Shown piece by piece: positions 1-5,361 of a stretch of 5,361 nt of DNA. This DNA is from Aquifex aeolicus. GTDB taxonomy: Bacteria > Aquificota > Aquificia > Aquificales > Aquificaceae. Each line of letters opens with the position of its first letter. Position 1 is the stretch's first letter. Location: the NCBI GenBank assembly GCA_015662815.1, contig DQTK01000118.1:1-5361 (forward strand), given 5' to 3'. Under the pieces are notes generated by a model, which was not told the origin of the DNA, searched no databases, and saw nothing but the letters and a program-made list of their open reading frames with translations. Both the position numbers and the translations under genes were made by a program.

Positions 1-181
1 CATAGTCTCGTGCTTCTCTCTTTAGTCCTTCCTCAAGCAAATTTTCTAAAATTTGTCTAATTGAGTGCGGATTTTTGTATATATTAATGATTTTTCTAAG
101 TTCAGCTTCATTGAAGGGAGTTATACCGAGTGAATATATAGTCCCGAAAAAAAAGAGGAGCGAGACGAAAAATCTACTACT
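1..181 (-). pseudogene. Possible gene fragment without a start, perhaps a PP2C-type phosphatase C-terminus
   Basis: On the minus strand a frame is open from a TGA at 184-182 down to the window edge. From 121 leftward it encodes ITPFNEAELRKIINIY, then KNPHSIRQILENLLEEG and KREARDY, an amphipathic Glu/Lys-rich sequence whose codon choice resembles the cas genes. The pattern (acidic helix, 'NP...I...LL..', then RDY at the edge) recalls the end of PP2C-family Ser/Thr phosphatases, where 'dEEl..il....dp..a...Li..a...g..DN.T' occurs. Upstream codons (181-122) encode a Phe/Leu/Ser-rich stretch that does not look like the same protein, and the frame holds no ATG, GTG or usable TTG upstream of the protein-like part. 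It is either the tail of a disrupted gene continuing left of position 1, or a chance open frame. The family suggestion is a weak inference from about 45 residues. Confidence 0.3.
155..175 (+). repeat. Purine-rich stretch resembling a dispersed genomic repeat
   Basis: The plus strand reads GAGGAGCGAGACGAAAAATC here. I recall a very widespread bacterial dispersed repeat containing GAGGAGCGAAGCGACGAAG followed by CAATCT, and this looks like a degenerate copy with a small deletion. Only one copy is in the window, so repetition itself cannot be seen. It adjoins the point where the protein-like frame to its left loses its character, which fits insertion of such an element, but this is speculative. 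Confidence 0.2.
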
Positions 182-191
182 TCAAACCCGA

Positions 192-205
192 GGTAATAGA
201 TTACC
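192..205. repeat. Perfect 6+2+6 inverted repeat GGTAATagATTACC
   Basis: Two perfect 6-nt arms flank a 2-nt centre. The centre is too short for an RNA hairpin loop without opening the stem, so a protein-binding site, or the core of the repeat-like element next to it, is the likelier meaning. No gene start lies at a distance that would make it an obvious operator. Confidence 0.3.
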
Positions 206-311
206 TTTTGGAGAAGTTAGGAAAAGGATAGATGATAGGAAGGTGAAGGGAACGAAACCGCGTGTGAGTATACAAAAAATATAACATCACCTCAAGTGAA
301 GTGGTTTTCCC

Positions 312-350
312 GTGAACCTATAATCCCCCCAAAAATCCCGGGAGATTCAC
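312..350 (-). other. GC-rich inverted repeat, possible RNA hairpin in minus-strand transcripts
   Basis: On the minus strand AATCTCCC (347-340) can pair with GGGGGATT (329-322) over 8 bp with one G-U, around a 10-nt loop; GTG (350-348) and CAC (314-312) can extend it across a bulge. The plus strand pairs less well because the G-U becomes a C-A mismatch. A perfect 8-nt palindrome, TCCCGGGA (336-343), lies inside. No T-run follows on the minus strand, so it is not a standard intrinsic terminator. It could mark the 3' end or a structured part of a read-through transcript from cas6, but the role is unknown. Confidence 0.3.
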
Positions 351-425
351 ATCCCTTGAGTTCCTAAGATAAAGCATTAATTCTCAATATTTTGGTTAGT
401 TAGTACCAATATAAATCTTAAAAGG

Positions 426-454
426 TTGACATAATCTCTGAAAATTAAATACAC
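426..454 (+). promoter_or_regulatory. Sigma-70-like promoter match facing cas6
   Basis: TTGACA (426-431) is a perfect -35 consensus. A 17-nt spacer leads to TACACT (449-454), which matches the -10 consensus at 4 of 6 positions, including the first two and the last. A transcript starting near 461 would run antisense into the 3' end of cas6 from about 523. The surroundings are AT-rich, so chance matches are likely, and no plus-strand gene downstream needs it. Confidence 0.25.
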
Positions 455-522
455 TAATCGTACAATCTTAAAATTTCAATATTTTTATAAAATACTAACC
501 TGATTACTTTTAACGAGCCTAT

Positions 523-1260
523 TTAAAAATTTTCCGATACCTTTTCTACCATTCCAAATCCGGCACTATTCTTACTCCCCAGCCCGGCTTCTAAGGCTAT
601 TCTTACTATTTCCTCTTCCCCATTAATCTTATAATAGCCTTCCCAAGCTTCAATCAGTGTCCCTTTGAAAACTATCTTCTTTTTGTAGTTTTTCTTTACC
701 TTTACAGGTGCTATCTCTAGTTTTCCCTTGTAGGCTTTCCCGTATATGAGTTCGTATTTCTTTATTAGATTTTTCCTTAAAAGCTCGTAGAATTCTTCCT
801 CCCAGGGATTTAGATAAATAAATCTTTTATCCCCATGTGGAGTTCTATAAACAGTAATAGGAGATAGGCATTTAATTATGATTTCCTCTTGTACTTTCGG
901 TTTTAAGACTTCTACACTTTCTAAAGACATTCTGTTTTTTCCTAAAAATAGGTTTTCCTTTTTTAAAAATACTTTTGCCGTTGATGAAACTATATCCATC
1001 AAAGGTGAAGCAAAGTAAAGGGTTATTTCGGGTTCAAATATTATCAATCCTTTCTTTTTTACCTTTGCAACCTGCTTTCCTATTACCTTAGAAAATGTGA
1101 AAAGTTTAAACCTCCTCTTTCCATACGGGAAACCTATGTCATGAAGGAACTTGGAAAGAGTTGCATCCATATTTTTGTAAAAGAAGGCTTGAAGCATGTG
1201 ATTGTAGTTCTTAGGGAGAATGATAGAACTGTTACCTCGTAATTTTATCTTTAAAATCAT
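523..1260 (-). CDS. cas6: Cas6, pre-crRNA processing endoribonuclease
   Basis: Cas6 cleaves CRISPR transcripts in each repeat, leaving the 5' tag later held by Csm4. It is metal-independent and usually acts apart from the type III complex. The 245-residue protein is normal in length. It contains the family opening LPKNYNHMLQAFFY (15-28), FLHDIGF (38-44) and FKLFTFS (51-57). By position, Tyr28, His40 and Lys52 match the Tyr31-His46-Lys52 catalytic triad of Pyrococcus furiosus Cas6, so activity is expected. A middle segment with IIKCLSPITVYR begins the second ferredoxin-like domain, and the glycine-rich loop GLGSKNSAGFGM (226-237) closes the protein. The ATG overlaps the csm5 stop (ATGA) with only a weak upstream AAGAAA, so translation probably depends on csm5. 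It is the last visible gene of the operon, and no clear terminator follows it. Confidence 0.96.
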   Translation of the reverse strand: MILKIKLRGNSSIILPKNYNHMLQAFFYKNMDATLSKFLHDIGFPYGKRRFKLFTFSKVIGKQVAKVKKKGLIIFEPEITLYFASPLMDIVSSTAKVFLKKENLFLGKNRMSLESVEVLKPKVQEEIIIKCLSPITVYRTPHGDKRFIYLNPWEEEFYELLRKNLIKKYELIYGKAYKGKLEIAPVKVKKNYKKKIVFKGTLIEAWEGYYKINGEEEIVRIALEAGLGSKNSAGFGMVEKVSENF

Positions 1261-2237
1261 GATTTCTTTAGCTTAATCCACCCTAAGGGTTCGTAATTTG
1301 AAGTTATCCTTCTAGTTTTGGGCAACAGGTTTGTTTTAAAGTATTTTTCCTTCTTGTATATAAGCATTAATATGGTATGGCTTAGTCTTCCGGTAAAGCG
1401 TCCTATTCTCAAAAGCGGTTCATCTTCTTTATTTTCTTTCTTTAACCTCTTGTAAAAATCTTTCATTCTCGGATTTCTTCCCTCCCAATACTTTATTTCC
1501 CAATCTATTAAATCCTTTGAAAATTCATAACAACTTCTTTTCCAGCTTAATAACTCCTTTGCGTATCTATTCTCTCCCTTGTTTAATCCTTTAGTATTTA
1601 TTTTTACCGAGAATTTAAGCTCAATATTAGGTTTTAAACACTCTACATATTCGGAAAATTTTCTCTTTGAATTAAATATTTCCACCTCTTCAAGTTGTAA
1701 ATTTTCACAATCCACTATTTCCGTGTCAGAAATCAAGAGATATTTCATAAAGTCTTGAGAAGGTTCTCTGAAAATCTTATTTTCTAATTTCTTTGCTAAG
1801 TTTTTATCATTCTTTATCCTATGTCCCTGCAAAATAAGTTTCCTAAAATAATTCCAATTTTCATTTAGAATTTTATAAAGCAGTGCGGTTCTTATAGCTC
1901 CCTTTATCTCACTTCCCGGAATATAAACTCCTACTTGTCCCTTTTCGTAGGTTTTTATAAATTCTACAACCTCTTTAAATTTAAAGTTTCTAATATTAAA
2001 GCTTAATTTATATTTCGTTACTTCATCAAGATTTATGTTTAATTGGGAAAAATTTATCCTGTTTTCTTCAATTTGCTTTGTTATTAGATTTATTTTCTCC
2101 TCACTAAGGAGAGAGAATAACCTATCTAAGTTTAAAATCTTTATATAACCTTCAGTTTTTACATATTCAAGAGATGTAATTTTATGTCCGTTTCCTATAT
2201 GAACGGGTGTTATCGTTTTGAGTAAAATCTTTTCCAT
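1257..2237 (-). CDS. csm5: Csm5, RAMP (Cas7-like) subunit capping the crRNA 3' end
   Basis: Csm5 caps the head of the Csm3 filament and is needed for crRNA 3'-end maturation in studied systems. From the ATG at 2237 the protein has 326 residues. Family landmarks are TPVHIGNG near the N-terminus (10-17), YIPGSEIKGAIRTALLYKIL (105-124), a helical middle, a degenerate glycine loop LRIGRFTGRLSHTI (276-289) and the C-terminal pair PKTRR (306-310) and PLGW (317-320), which is typical of Csm5. A GTG at 2246 would add three residues (MVK). I prefer the ATG because a GGAG lies 8 nt upstream of it, while that same GGAG abuts the GTG. With the ATG, the gene begins 2 nt after the csm4 stop. The 3' end overlaps cas6 by 4 nt (ATGA). 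The function is by family; the start is the only uncertainty. Confidence 0.93.
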   Translation of the reverse strand: MEKILLKTITPVHIGNGHKITSLEYVKTEGYIKILNLDRLFSLLSEEKINLITKQIEENRINFSQLNINLDEVTKYKLSFNIRNFKFKEVVEFIKTYEKGQVGVYIPGSEIKGAIRTALLYKILNENWNYFRKLILQGHRIKNDKNLAKKLENKIFREPSQDFMKYLLISDTEIVDCENLQLEEVEIFNSKRKFSEYVECLKPNIELKFSVKINTKGLNKGENRYAKELLSWKRSCYEFSKDLIDWEIKYWEGRNPRMKDFYKRLKKENKEDEPLLRIGRFTGRLSHTILMLIYKKEKYFKTNLLPKTRRITSNYEPLGWIKLKKS

Positions 2238-2239
2238 CT

Positions 2240-3169
2240 TTACCACTCCAAGAAAATTGGGAATTCATAACCGTATTGGTAAATATTTTCGGAAAATCCC
2301 ACGTTCTTTAAGATTCCCGCGAATTTATTATTTTCTTTTTTTACAATCAATGAACCCTCTGCCAAATAAAAGACCTTTTTCTTTATTATTTCCCTTGAAA
2401 AAGTAGCATCCGTAAAGCTTTTAAAGGTTTCCAATTCATACAAACTCCTCTCAATATCTATATTTTCCGTAGGAATTACAGGGGATAAGGTAATAAACCT
2501 TCTTCCGTTTCCTTCAAAAATTTTAGTATCTATATTAAACTCCTCTATCTTTATCTTTCCCCAACCTATGTTTTTGTTCCCTCCCAAACCGTTTTCCTCC
2601 ATGAGCTTTAAAATAATTTCAAATTCACTTAAAAATTTTTCATCAATAAACTTAACTATAAAGTAGCTTTCTTTTAATAAAGAAGCTGTTTCGGTAAATA
2701 AACGTTCAGATTTCATGGTTATTCTATGTAAGGAATTTCTTAAAAAAAGCATTTGTTGCTGTTTAAGCTCAGATACCTCTTCATTTGATTTTACTAATAT
2801 TCCCTTTCTAACCGAGCATTTATTTACTAAATCGTTATAGGTTTTTATTTCTCCATTTTTAAGGTCCTTTAAAACTTCCAATGTTGTAAATTTTGCCTTT
2901 TTAAAAGGTTTTCTTTTTAATTTTTGTATTATATTAACCTTCTCATTTTCCGTTTTAATAGAGGGCGCAGGAAATAAAGGTTTTTCCTCCACTATAGGGA
3001 AGGGTGAAGAGATAAGGAATTTAGGTGTTTGTCTAAACTCTTCGAGAAACTCTTGAAGTTTTTTCTTTCCGTGAATAAATCTATAATTCCAGCAAAATGC
3101 ACCGAAAAGGGTAAAACTCCTTATTCTCGTTATCGGACTAAGATGTTTAATTCTGTAAGCCTTTATCAT
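2240..3169 (-). CDS. csm4: Csm4, RAMP (Cas5 family) subunit binding the crRNA 5' tag
   Basis: Csm4 sits at the base of the complex, bridging Cas10 and the first Csm3 and gripping the 8-nt repeat-derived 5' tag of the crRNA. The 309-residue protein opens with a RAMP fold strand and FTLFGAFCWNY (19-29), where the family has a 'tL.SAI...' helix. It continues with FLISSPFPIVEEKPLFPAP (51-69), the family's 'p.f.iSdaFP.....lPkP' segment, RNSLHRITMKSERLFTETA (144-162), the RAMP glycine loop GLGGNKNIGWGKI (194-206), AEGSLI (270-275) and a terminal YGYEFPIFLEW. Length is as expected. It starts on ATGA overlapping the csm3 stop by 4 nt and has no clear Shine-Dalgarno, so translation probably re-initiates after csm3. 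No nuclease residues are expected. The subunit assignment combines motifs with gene order. Confidence 0.94.
   Translation of the reverse strand: MIKAYRIKHLSPITRIRSFTLFGAFCWNYRFIHGKKKLQEFLEEFRQTPKFLISSPFPIVEEKPLFPAPSIKTENEKVNIIQKLKRKPFKKAKFTTLEVLKDLKNGEIKTYNDLVNKCSVRKGILVKSNEEVSELKQQQMLFLRNSLHRITMKSERLFTETASLLKESYFIVKFIDEKFLSEFEIILKLMEENGLGGNKNIGWGKIKIEEFNIDTKIFEGNGRRFITLSPVIPTENIDIERSLYELETFKSFTDATFSREIIKKKVFYLAEGSLIVKKENNKFAGILKNVGFSENIYQYGYEFPIFLEW
2246..2249 (-). promoter_or_regulatory. Probable ribosome binding site deciding the csm5 start
   Basis: GGAG lies in the last csm4 codons, 8 nt before the ATG at 2237. The alternative GTG begins with the final G of this motif, which leaves it no usable spacing. 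This favours the ATG as the csm5 start. Confidence 0.5.
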
Positions 3170-3924
3170 TTTTTGAAAACTTTATCTTCAATTTTCGCAT
3201 AATCTATTTCTTGCTCTTTATATTCAGGGAGCTCTTTCCATATAACTTTATCAGGTTTAATTATCTCTACTCTTCCGTATCCCCTCGAACCGCTTCCCCC
3301 GAGGTAATCATCTTCAAGCATTCGCAACCCTTTATCCAACAATTCAAAAAGGGCATATCCATCACCTTCAAAAACTCGCATGGTTATGTATCCTTCAAAG
3401 ACTGAACCGGGAATTACTCTTTCCATGTGTCTTGGATGCTCAGCATTTCCCCTTATTCTGTTAATTATATTTTCCGTTTTCAGTTCGGTAAAGCCTACTT
3501 CTAAAACCCTCTCCCACATATTTATTGTTTCTTCGGTTGGATAAAAGTCCTCGAATCTGAGTCTTACGGGTTCGGGTTCTTCTATGTTTTTAGCTTTATG
3601 CACTCCAAAGAGTTTGCAAACATTACACTTACCACACTGGCATGGTTCTCCCCCCCACTCTAAAGCAATTGGCTTACCCTTGTCCTCCGGTATTTCTACC
3701 CACTCAAGCAACGACCTTACTTTACCTTTTAAGGAAGAACCCGGAATGTAGGGAACATTTCTTAATTCTTTTCCGTTTATTTCGTATCTCGGTATCTTTA
3801 CAACTACGTTATCAATTCCCCCTATTTCAATGCTTTCCTTTGAACCCCCTATGTGTAATCCGGTTTTTACTTTAATGCGATATCTTACCTTTAGAATACC
3901 TTTTAACTTCCTATCAAAGCTCAT
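3166..3924 (-). CDS. csm3: Csm3, backbone RAMP (Cas7 family) and target-RNA nuclease of the type III-A complex
   Basis: Csm3 polymerises along the crRNA and cuts bound target RNA at 6-nt steps. The 252-residue protein has the complete family signature: TGLHIGGS (21-28), then EIGGIDN (33-39), whose Asp38 aligns with the catalytic Asp33 of Streptococcus thermophilus Csm3, then YIPGSSLKGKVRSLLE (59-74). A Cys cluster CQCGKCNVC (95-103) followed by KLFG is the expected zinc-binding insertion. The RAMP glycine-rich loop GGSGSRGYG is at 209-217, close to the C-terminus, and the length is normal. All visible key residues are present, so RNA cleavage activity is expected. The start lies 3 nt after the csm2 stop and has its own Shine-Dalgarno; the stop overlaps the csm4 start as ATGA. 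Hallmark motifs make the call very firm. Confidence 0.98.
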   Translation of the reverse strand: MSFDRKLKGILKVRYRIKVKTGLHIGGSKESIEIGGIDNVVVKIPRYEINGKELRNVPYIPGSSLKGKVRSLLEWVEIPEDKGKPIALEWGGEPCQCGKCNVCKLFGVHKAKNIEEPEPVRLRFEDFYPTEETINMWERVLEVGFTELKTENIINRIRGNAEHPRHMERVIPGSVFEGYITMRVFEGDGYALFELLDKGLRMLEDDYLGGSGSRGYGRVEIIKPDKVIWKELPEYKEQEIDYAKIEDKVFKK

Positions 3925-3927
3925 TTC

Positions 3928-4446
3928 TTACTCCCCTTTTGGATTGTAATATGTGTGATAAGCTACAATAGCCTCAAAAATTTTTTCAAACTTTTCAAAA
4001 TTTTCTTTTGAAAGGTCTTCCGAAAGTTTTTTTAATATTGTTCTCATAAATTGATAAAAGTTTTCATCTATTAGTTTTCTTCCTTTTGCATAAGCGAGTT
4101 TAGGAATAAGACCTATAACTTTTACTTCAGCTACCTTTGAGATTCCCTCTCTTTCAATGAGGAGTTTTATATTCTTAACTTCCATAAAAAACTTCCTTAA
4201 TTGTGTTCTTTTGAAATAGATACCCTTGGCTATAGCTTCTCCCAAGCCATTCGGTTGTAAAAACTCCTCCTCGTTTAATTCAGAGAAATTTATTTTTTCC
4301 AATTTTTTAATGATTTTTTTCAGTAAGGAATTGTAACGCTTTTTTAGTGTATCTTTATCTTTACGGACATTTAACCCCATTATTTCCCCGATAATCTCCC
4401 TTATTTCCTCGTCAATCAATTTTTTATTGTTCTTCAACTGTTGCAT
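3928..4446 (-). CDS. csm2: Csm2, small (Cas11-type) subunit of the type III-A complex
   Basis: Csm2 is the all-helical small subunit that forms the inner filament of the Csm complex, next to Csm3 and the crRNA-target duplex. This 172-residue protein shows the family signature in its second half: TQLRKFFMEVKNI (81-93), LIPKLAYAKGRK (113-124) and a final helix ending EAIVAYHTYY (158-167). This matches the usual S/T-x-L/I-R pattern followed by a Y/AxxxGR segment and a terminal helix with AYH. It has no recognisable catalytic motif, as expected. The first ~60 residues form a Lys-rich helical extension, which makes it somewhat longer than many Csm2 proteins of about 120-150 residues. The ATG at 4446 is preceded by a strong Shine-Dalgarno inside the end of csm1, with which it overlaps by 23 nt in another frame. 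Identity rests on both motif and position between csm1 and csm3. Confidence 0.93.
   Translation of the reverse strand: MQQLKNNKKLIDEEIREIIGEIMGLNVRKDKDTLKKRYNSLLKKIIKKLEKINFSELNEEEFLQPNGLGEAIAKGIYFKRTQLRKFFMEVKNIKLLIEREGISKVAEVKVIGLIPKLAYAKGRKLIDENFYQFMRTILKKLSEDLSKENFEKFEKIFEAIVAYHTYYNPKGE
3931..3938 (-). promoter_or_regulatory. Ribosome binding site for csm3
   Basis: The minus strand reads AAGGGGAG-TAA-GAA-ATG: a GGGGAG core sits directly before the csm2 stop codon and 6 nt before the csm3 ATG at 3924. It supports this start over later ATGs and, with the csm2 site, marks the two multicopy subunits as the best-equipped for initiation in the visible operon. Confidence 0.65.
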
Positions 4447-5361
4447 ATTTAACCTCCCTTGTTCTTATCAAAACCAATTGTATAACTACATCTAAATTCT
4501 TAATAACATCTGTGGCTTTTAATTTTTTATACCCTTTTATTAATAACGTATCCTCAAAGAACTTCCTGACATCATTTTTCAGGTTTCTTTCTATCAAGTA
4601 ATAAAGTTTAGGATAAATTTCCGCTTTGATTTTTCCGTTTTTTACATAGGTTCTGTGATACTCAAGGAGTCTATAAAGAACTCTTCTACTAAGCTTGTTT
4701 TCCTCTTCCCTAAACAGTTCCACAATTTTGTCTACAAGACTCTTTATATCTTCAAGGTAAACGGGTTCTCCGTAGTATTTATAATCCAGTACTTTTAGGT
4801 CATTTTCGGTTAAAATCTCCGTCAGGGAACTTCTTCCTGCTCCTTCAAACCACGGAAAGGTTTTACCCAGAATTGTAATACTATCCTTTATTGTTATTCT
4901 ATCGTCTACTTTGAAGTAAGTCTTTTTAGATTGTTCTTCTAAAGAACCTACCTGATCTGCACAGAAGTTAAGCGATGCTGTCGGGTTTGCTATATATATC
5001 CCTCCCGAAAGTCCGAATTCTCTGTTTCTTGCTGTGTATTCTTCCAATTCCTCTCTGAGGGTTTGAGCAAATTCAAGGATTTTATCGTGGGGAGCTATGA
5101 CAAAGAGGTCATCTCCGCCTGAATAAACTATGTAGATAAGAGTATCTACCGGAACCTCTTTATGGTTAAACCGTCTTGCTAAGGTGTTTATATATCCTGA
5201 GAAAAAGAGGTCTAACATTCTGCTAAGCGTTGCTATTCTAGATATGGTATACCTGCTTTTTTCGTCTTCTTCTTTTAGTCCTTCACTGAAAATAAGTCCA
5301 AGGTTGTCTACATCCGCTCTGAAGTAAGCGAGTTTTTTATCCCCTTCCGCAAGAGCACCGA
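4424..5361 (-). CDS. csm1: Cas10/Csm1, type III-A CRISPR large subunit (C-terminal part, cut by window edge)
   Basis: This is the large subunit of the Csm effector complex. In the family it synthesises cyclic oligoadenylate from ATP when target RNA binds, and its N-terminal HD domain (outside the window) cuts single-stranded DNA. The frame stays open to the window edge, so 311 C-terminal residues are visible and the internal ATG at 5218 is not the start. Visible residues 10-22 carry the palm-domain signature AYFRADVDNLG, and residues 81-84 (codons 5119-5108) are GGDD, the cyclase metal-binding motif, in the context IVYSGGDDLFVI. The palm domain runs to about residue 150, and a mostly helical C-terminal D4-like domain follows. 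Family members are about 750-850 residues, so the HD domain, first palm domain and zinc region lie beyond 5361. The last 23 nt overlap csm2. The assignment is very firm; whether the HD domain is active cannot be judged here. Confidence 0.97.
   Translation of the reverse strand, partial: GALAEGDKKLAYFRADVDNLGLIFSEGLKEEDEKSRYTISRIATLSRMLDLFFSGYINTLARRFNHKEVPVDTLIYIVYSGGDDLFVIAPHDKILEFAQTLREELEEYTARNREFGLSGGIYIANPTASLNFCADQVGSLEEQSKKTYFKVDDRITIKDSITILGKTFPWFEGAGRSSLTEILTENDLKVLDYKYYGEPVYLEDIKSLVDKIVELFREEENKLSRRVLYRLLEYHRTYVKNGKIKAEIYPKLYYLIERNLKNDVRKFFEDTLLIKGYKKLKATDVIKNLDVVIQLVLIRTREVKYATVEEQ
4452..4459 (-). promoter_or_regulatory. Strong ribosome binding site for csm2, inside csm1
   Basis: The minus strand reads GGGAGGTT-AAAT-ATG; the GGAGG core ends 6 nt before the csm2 ATG at 4446. 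It is embedded in the last codons of csm1. It fixes the csm2 start and allows initiation independent of csm1 termination, which would help make the many Csm2 copies per complex. Confidence 0.75.

Larger units (their letters stand above)
1..522. other. Region downstream of the csm-cas6 operon with no intact gene
   Basis: Besides the possible gene remnant at its left end, this stretch shows no convincing coding frame. The one plus-strand frame from 75 to 284 is Lys/Arg-rich, low in structure and unsupported by a ribosome binding site, and it runs opposite the better frame at 1-121. No tRNA or rRNA is recognisable. There are no regularly spaced repeats of 25-40 bp, so no CRISPR array lies here. 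From about 355 to 520 it is strongly AT-rich, while 300-350 is locally C/G-rich. The parts with structure are listed separately. Confidence 0.6.

Noticed and set aside
75..284. Plus-strand frame of 69 codons at the left end
   Set aside because: Its translation is basic and unstructured, there is no clear ribosome binding site, and its left part opposes a more protein-like minus-strand frame. It resembles the spurious translation of a dispersed repeat.
392..409. Inverted repeat TTGGT-8 nt-ACCAA as a terminator or operator
   Set aside because: The stem is only 5 bp before a mismatch, without a following T-run or nearby gene start.
480..494. AT-only inverted repeat TATTTT-TAT-AAAATA after cas6, as a terminator
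   Set aside because: A 6-bp A/T stem with a 3-nt loop would not be stable, least of all in a thermophile, and no T-run follows on the minus strand.
1..522. CRISPR array next to cas6
   Set aside because: I looked for regularly spaced 25-40-bp repeats on both strands and found only isolated repeats of 10 bp or less.
2218..2406. Plus-strand frame opposite the csm4 3' end
   Set aside because: It is a shadow of csm4, whose motifs are unmistakable in the other strand.
3211..3405. Plus-strand frame opposite csm3, C-terminal half
   Set aside because: It is antisense to a hallmark Csm3 region and shows no protein features of its own.
3642..3875. Plus-strand frame opposite csm3, N-terminal half
   Set aside because: It is antisense to the conserved IPGSSLKG and Cys-cluster region; its Leu/Pro/Phe-rich translation is typical of a shadow.
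5216..5218. ATG at 5218 as the start of csm1
   Set aside because: The frame stays open upstream to 5361 and encodes the conserved DVDN palm motif, so this is an internal methionine.

Overview
The window holds most of a type III-A (Csm) CRISPR-Cas effector operon, entirely on the minus strand, so it reads from right to left. The AT-rich sequence, the very Lys/Glu/Ile-rich proteins with compact domains, and the overlapping gene junctions point to a thermophilic bacterium. An Aquificales (Aquifex-like) organism is my best guess, from overall protein character rather than from a marker gene.

Layout, in order of transcription: 5361-4424 is the C-terminal part of Cas10/Csm1, cut by the window edge, with its GGDD cyclase motif intact. 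Next come Csm2 (4446-3928), Csm3 (3924-3166), Csm4 (3169-2240), Csm5 (2237-1257, or from a GTG at 2246) and the crRNA-processing endoribonuclease Cas6 (1260-523). The genes overlap by 4 or 23 nt or are 2-3 nt apart, so this is one polycistronic, translationally coupled unit. Its promoter must lie beyond position 5361.

How it works: Cas6 cuts pre-crRNA within the repeat. Csm4 with Cas10 holds the 5' end of the crRNA, a filament of Csm3 lines its length with Csm2 alongside, and Csm5 caps the 3' end. Csm3 should cut bound target RNA (Asp38), and the Cas10 palm domain should make cyclic oligoadenylate when target RNA binds. No Csm6/CARF effector, adaptation genes (cas1/cas2) or CRISPR array can be seen here.

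Positions 1-522 lie beyond the operon and contain no convincing intact gene. On the minus strand at the far left there is an open frame without a start, whose last ~40 visible codons look like real protein, possibly the C-terminus of a PP2C-type phosphatase. Its upstream part is lost or disrupted. The stretch between it and cas6 carries short inverted repeats, a purine-rich stretch resembling a dispersed genomic repeat, and a sigma-70-like promoter match facing cas6. All of these are weak calls.
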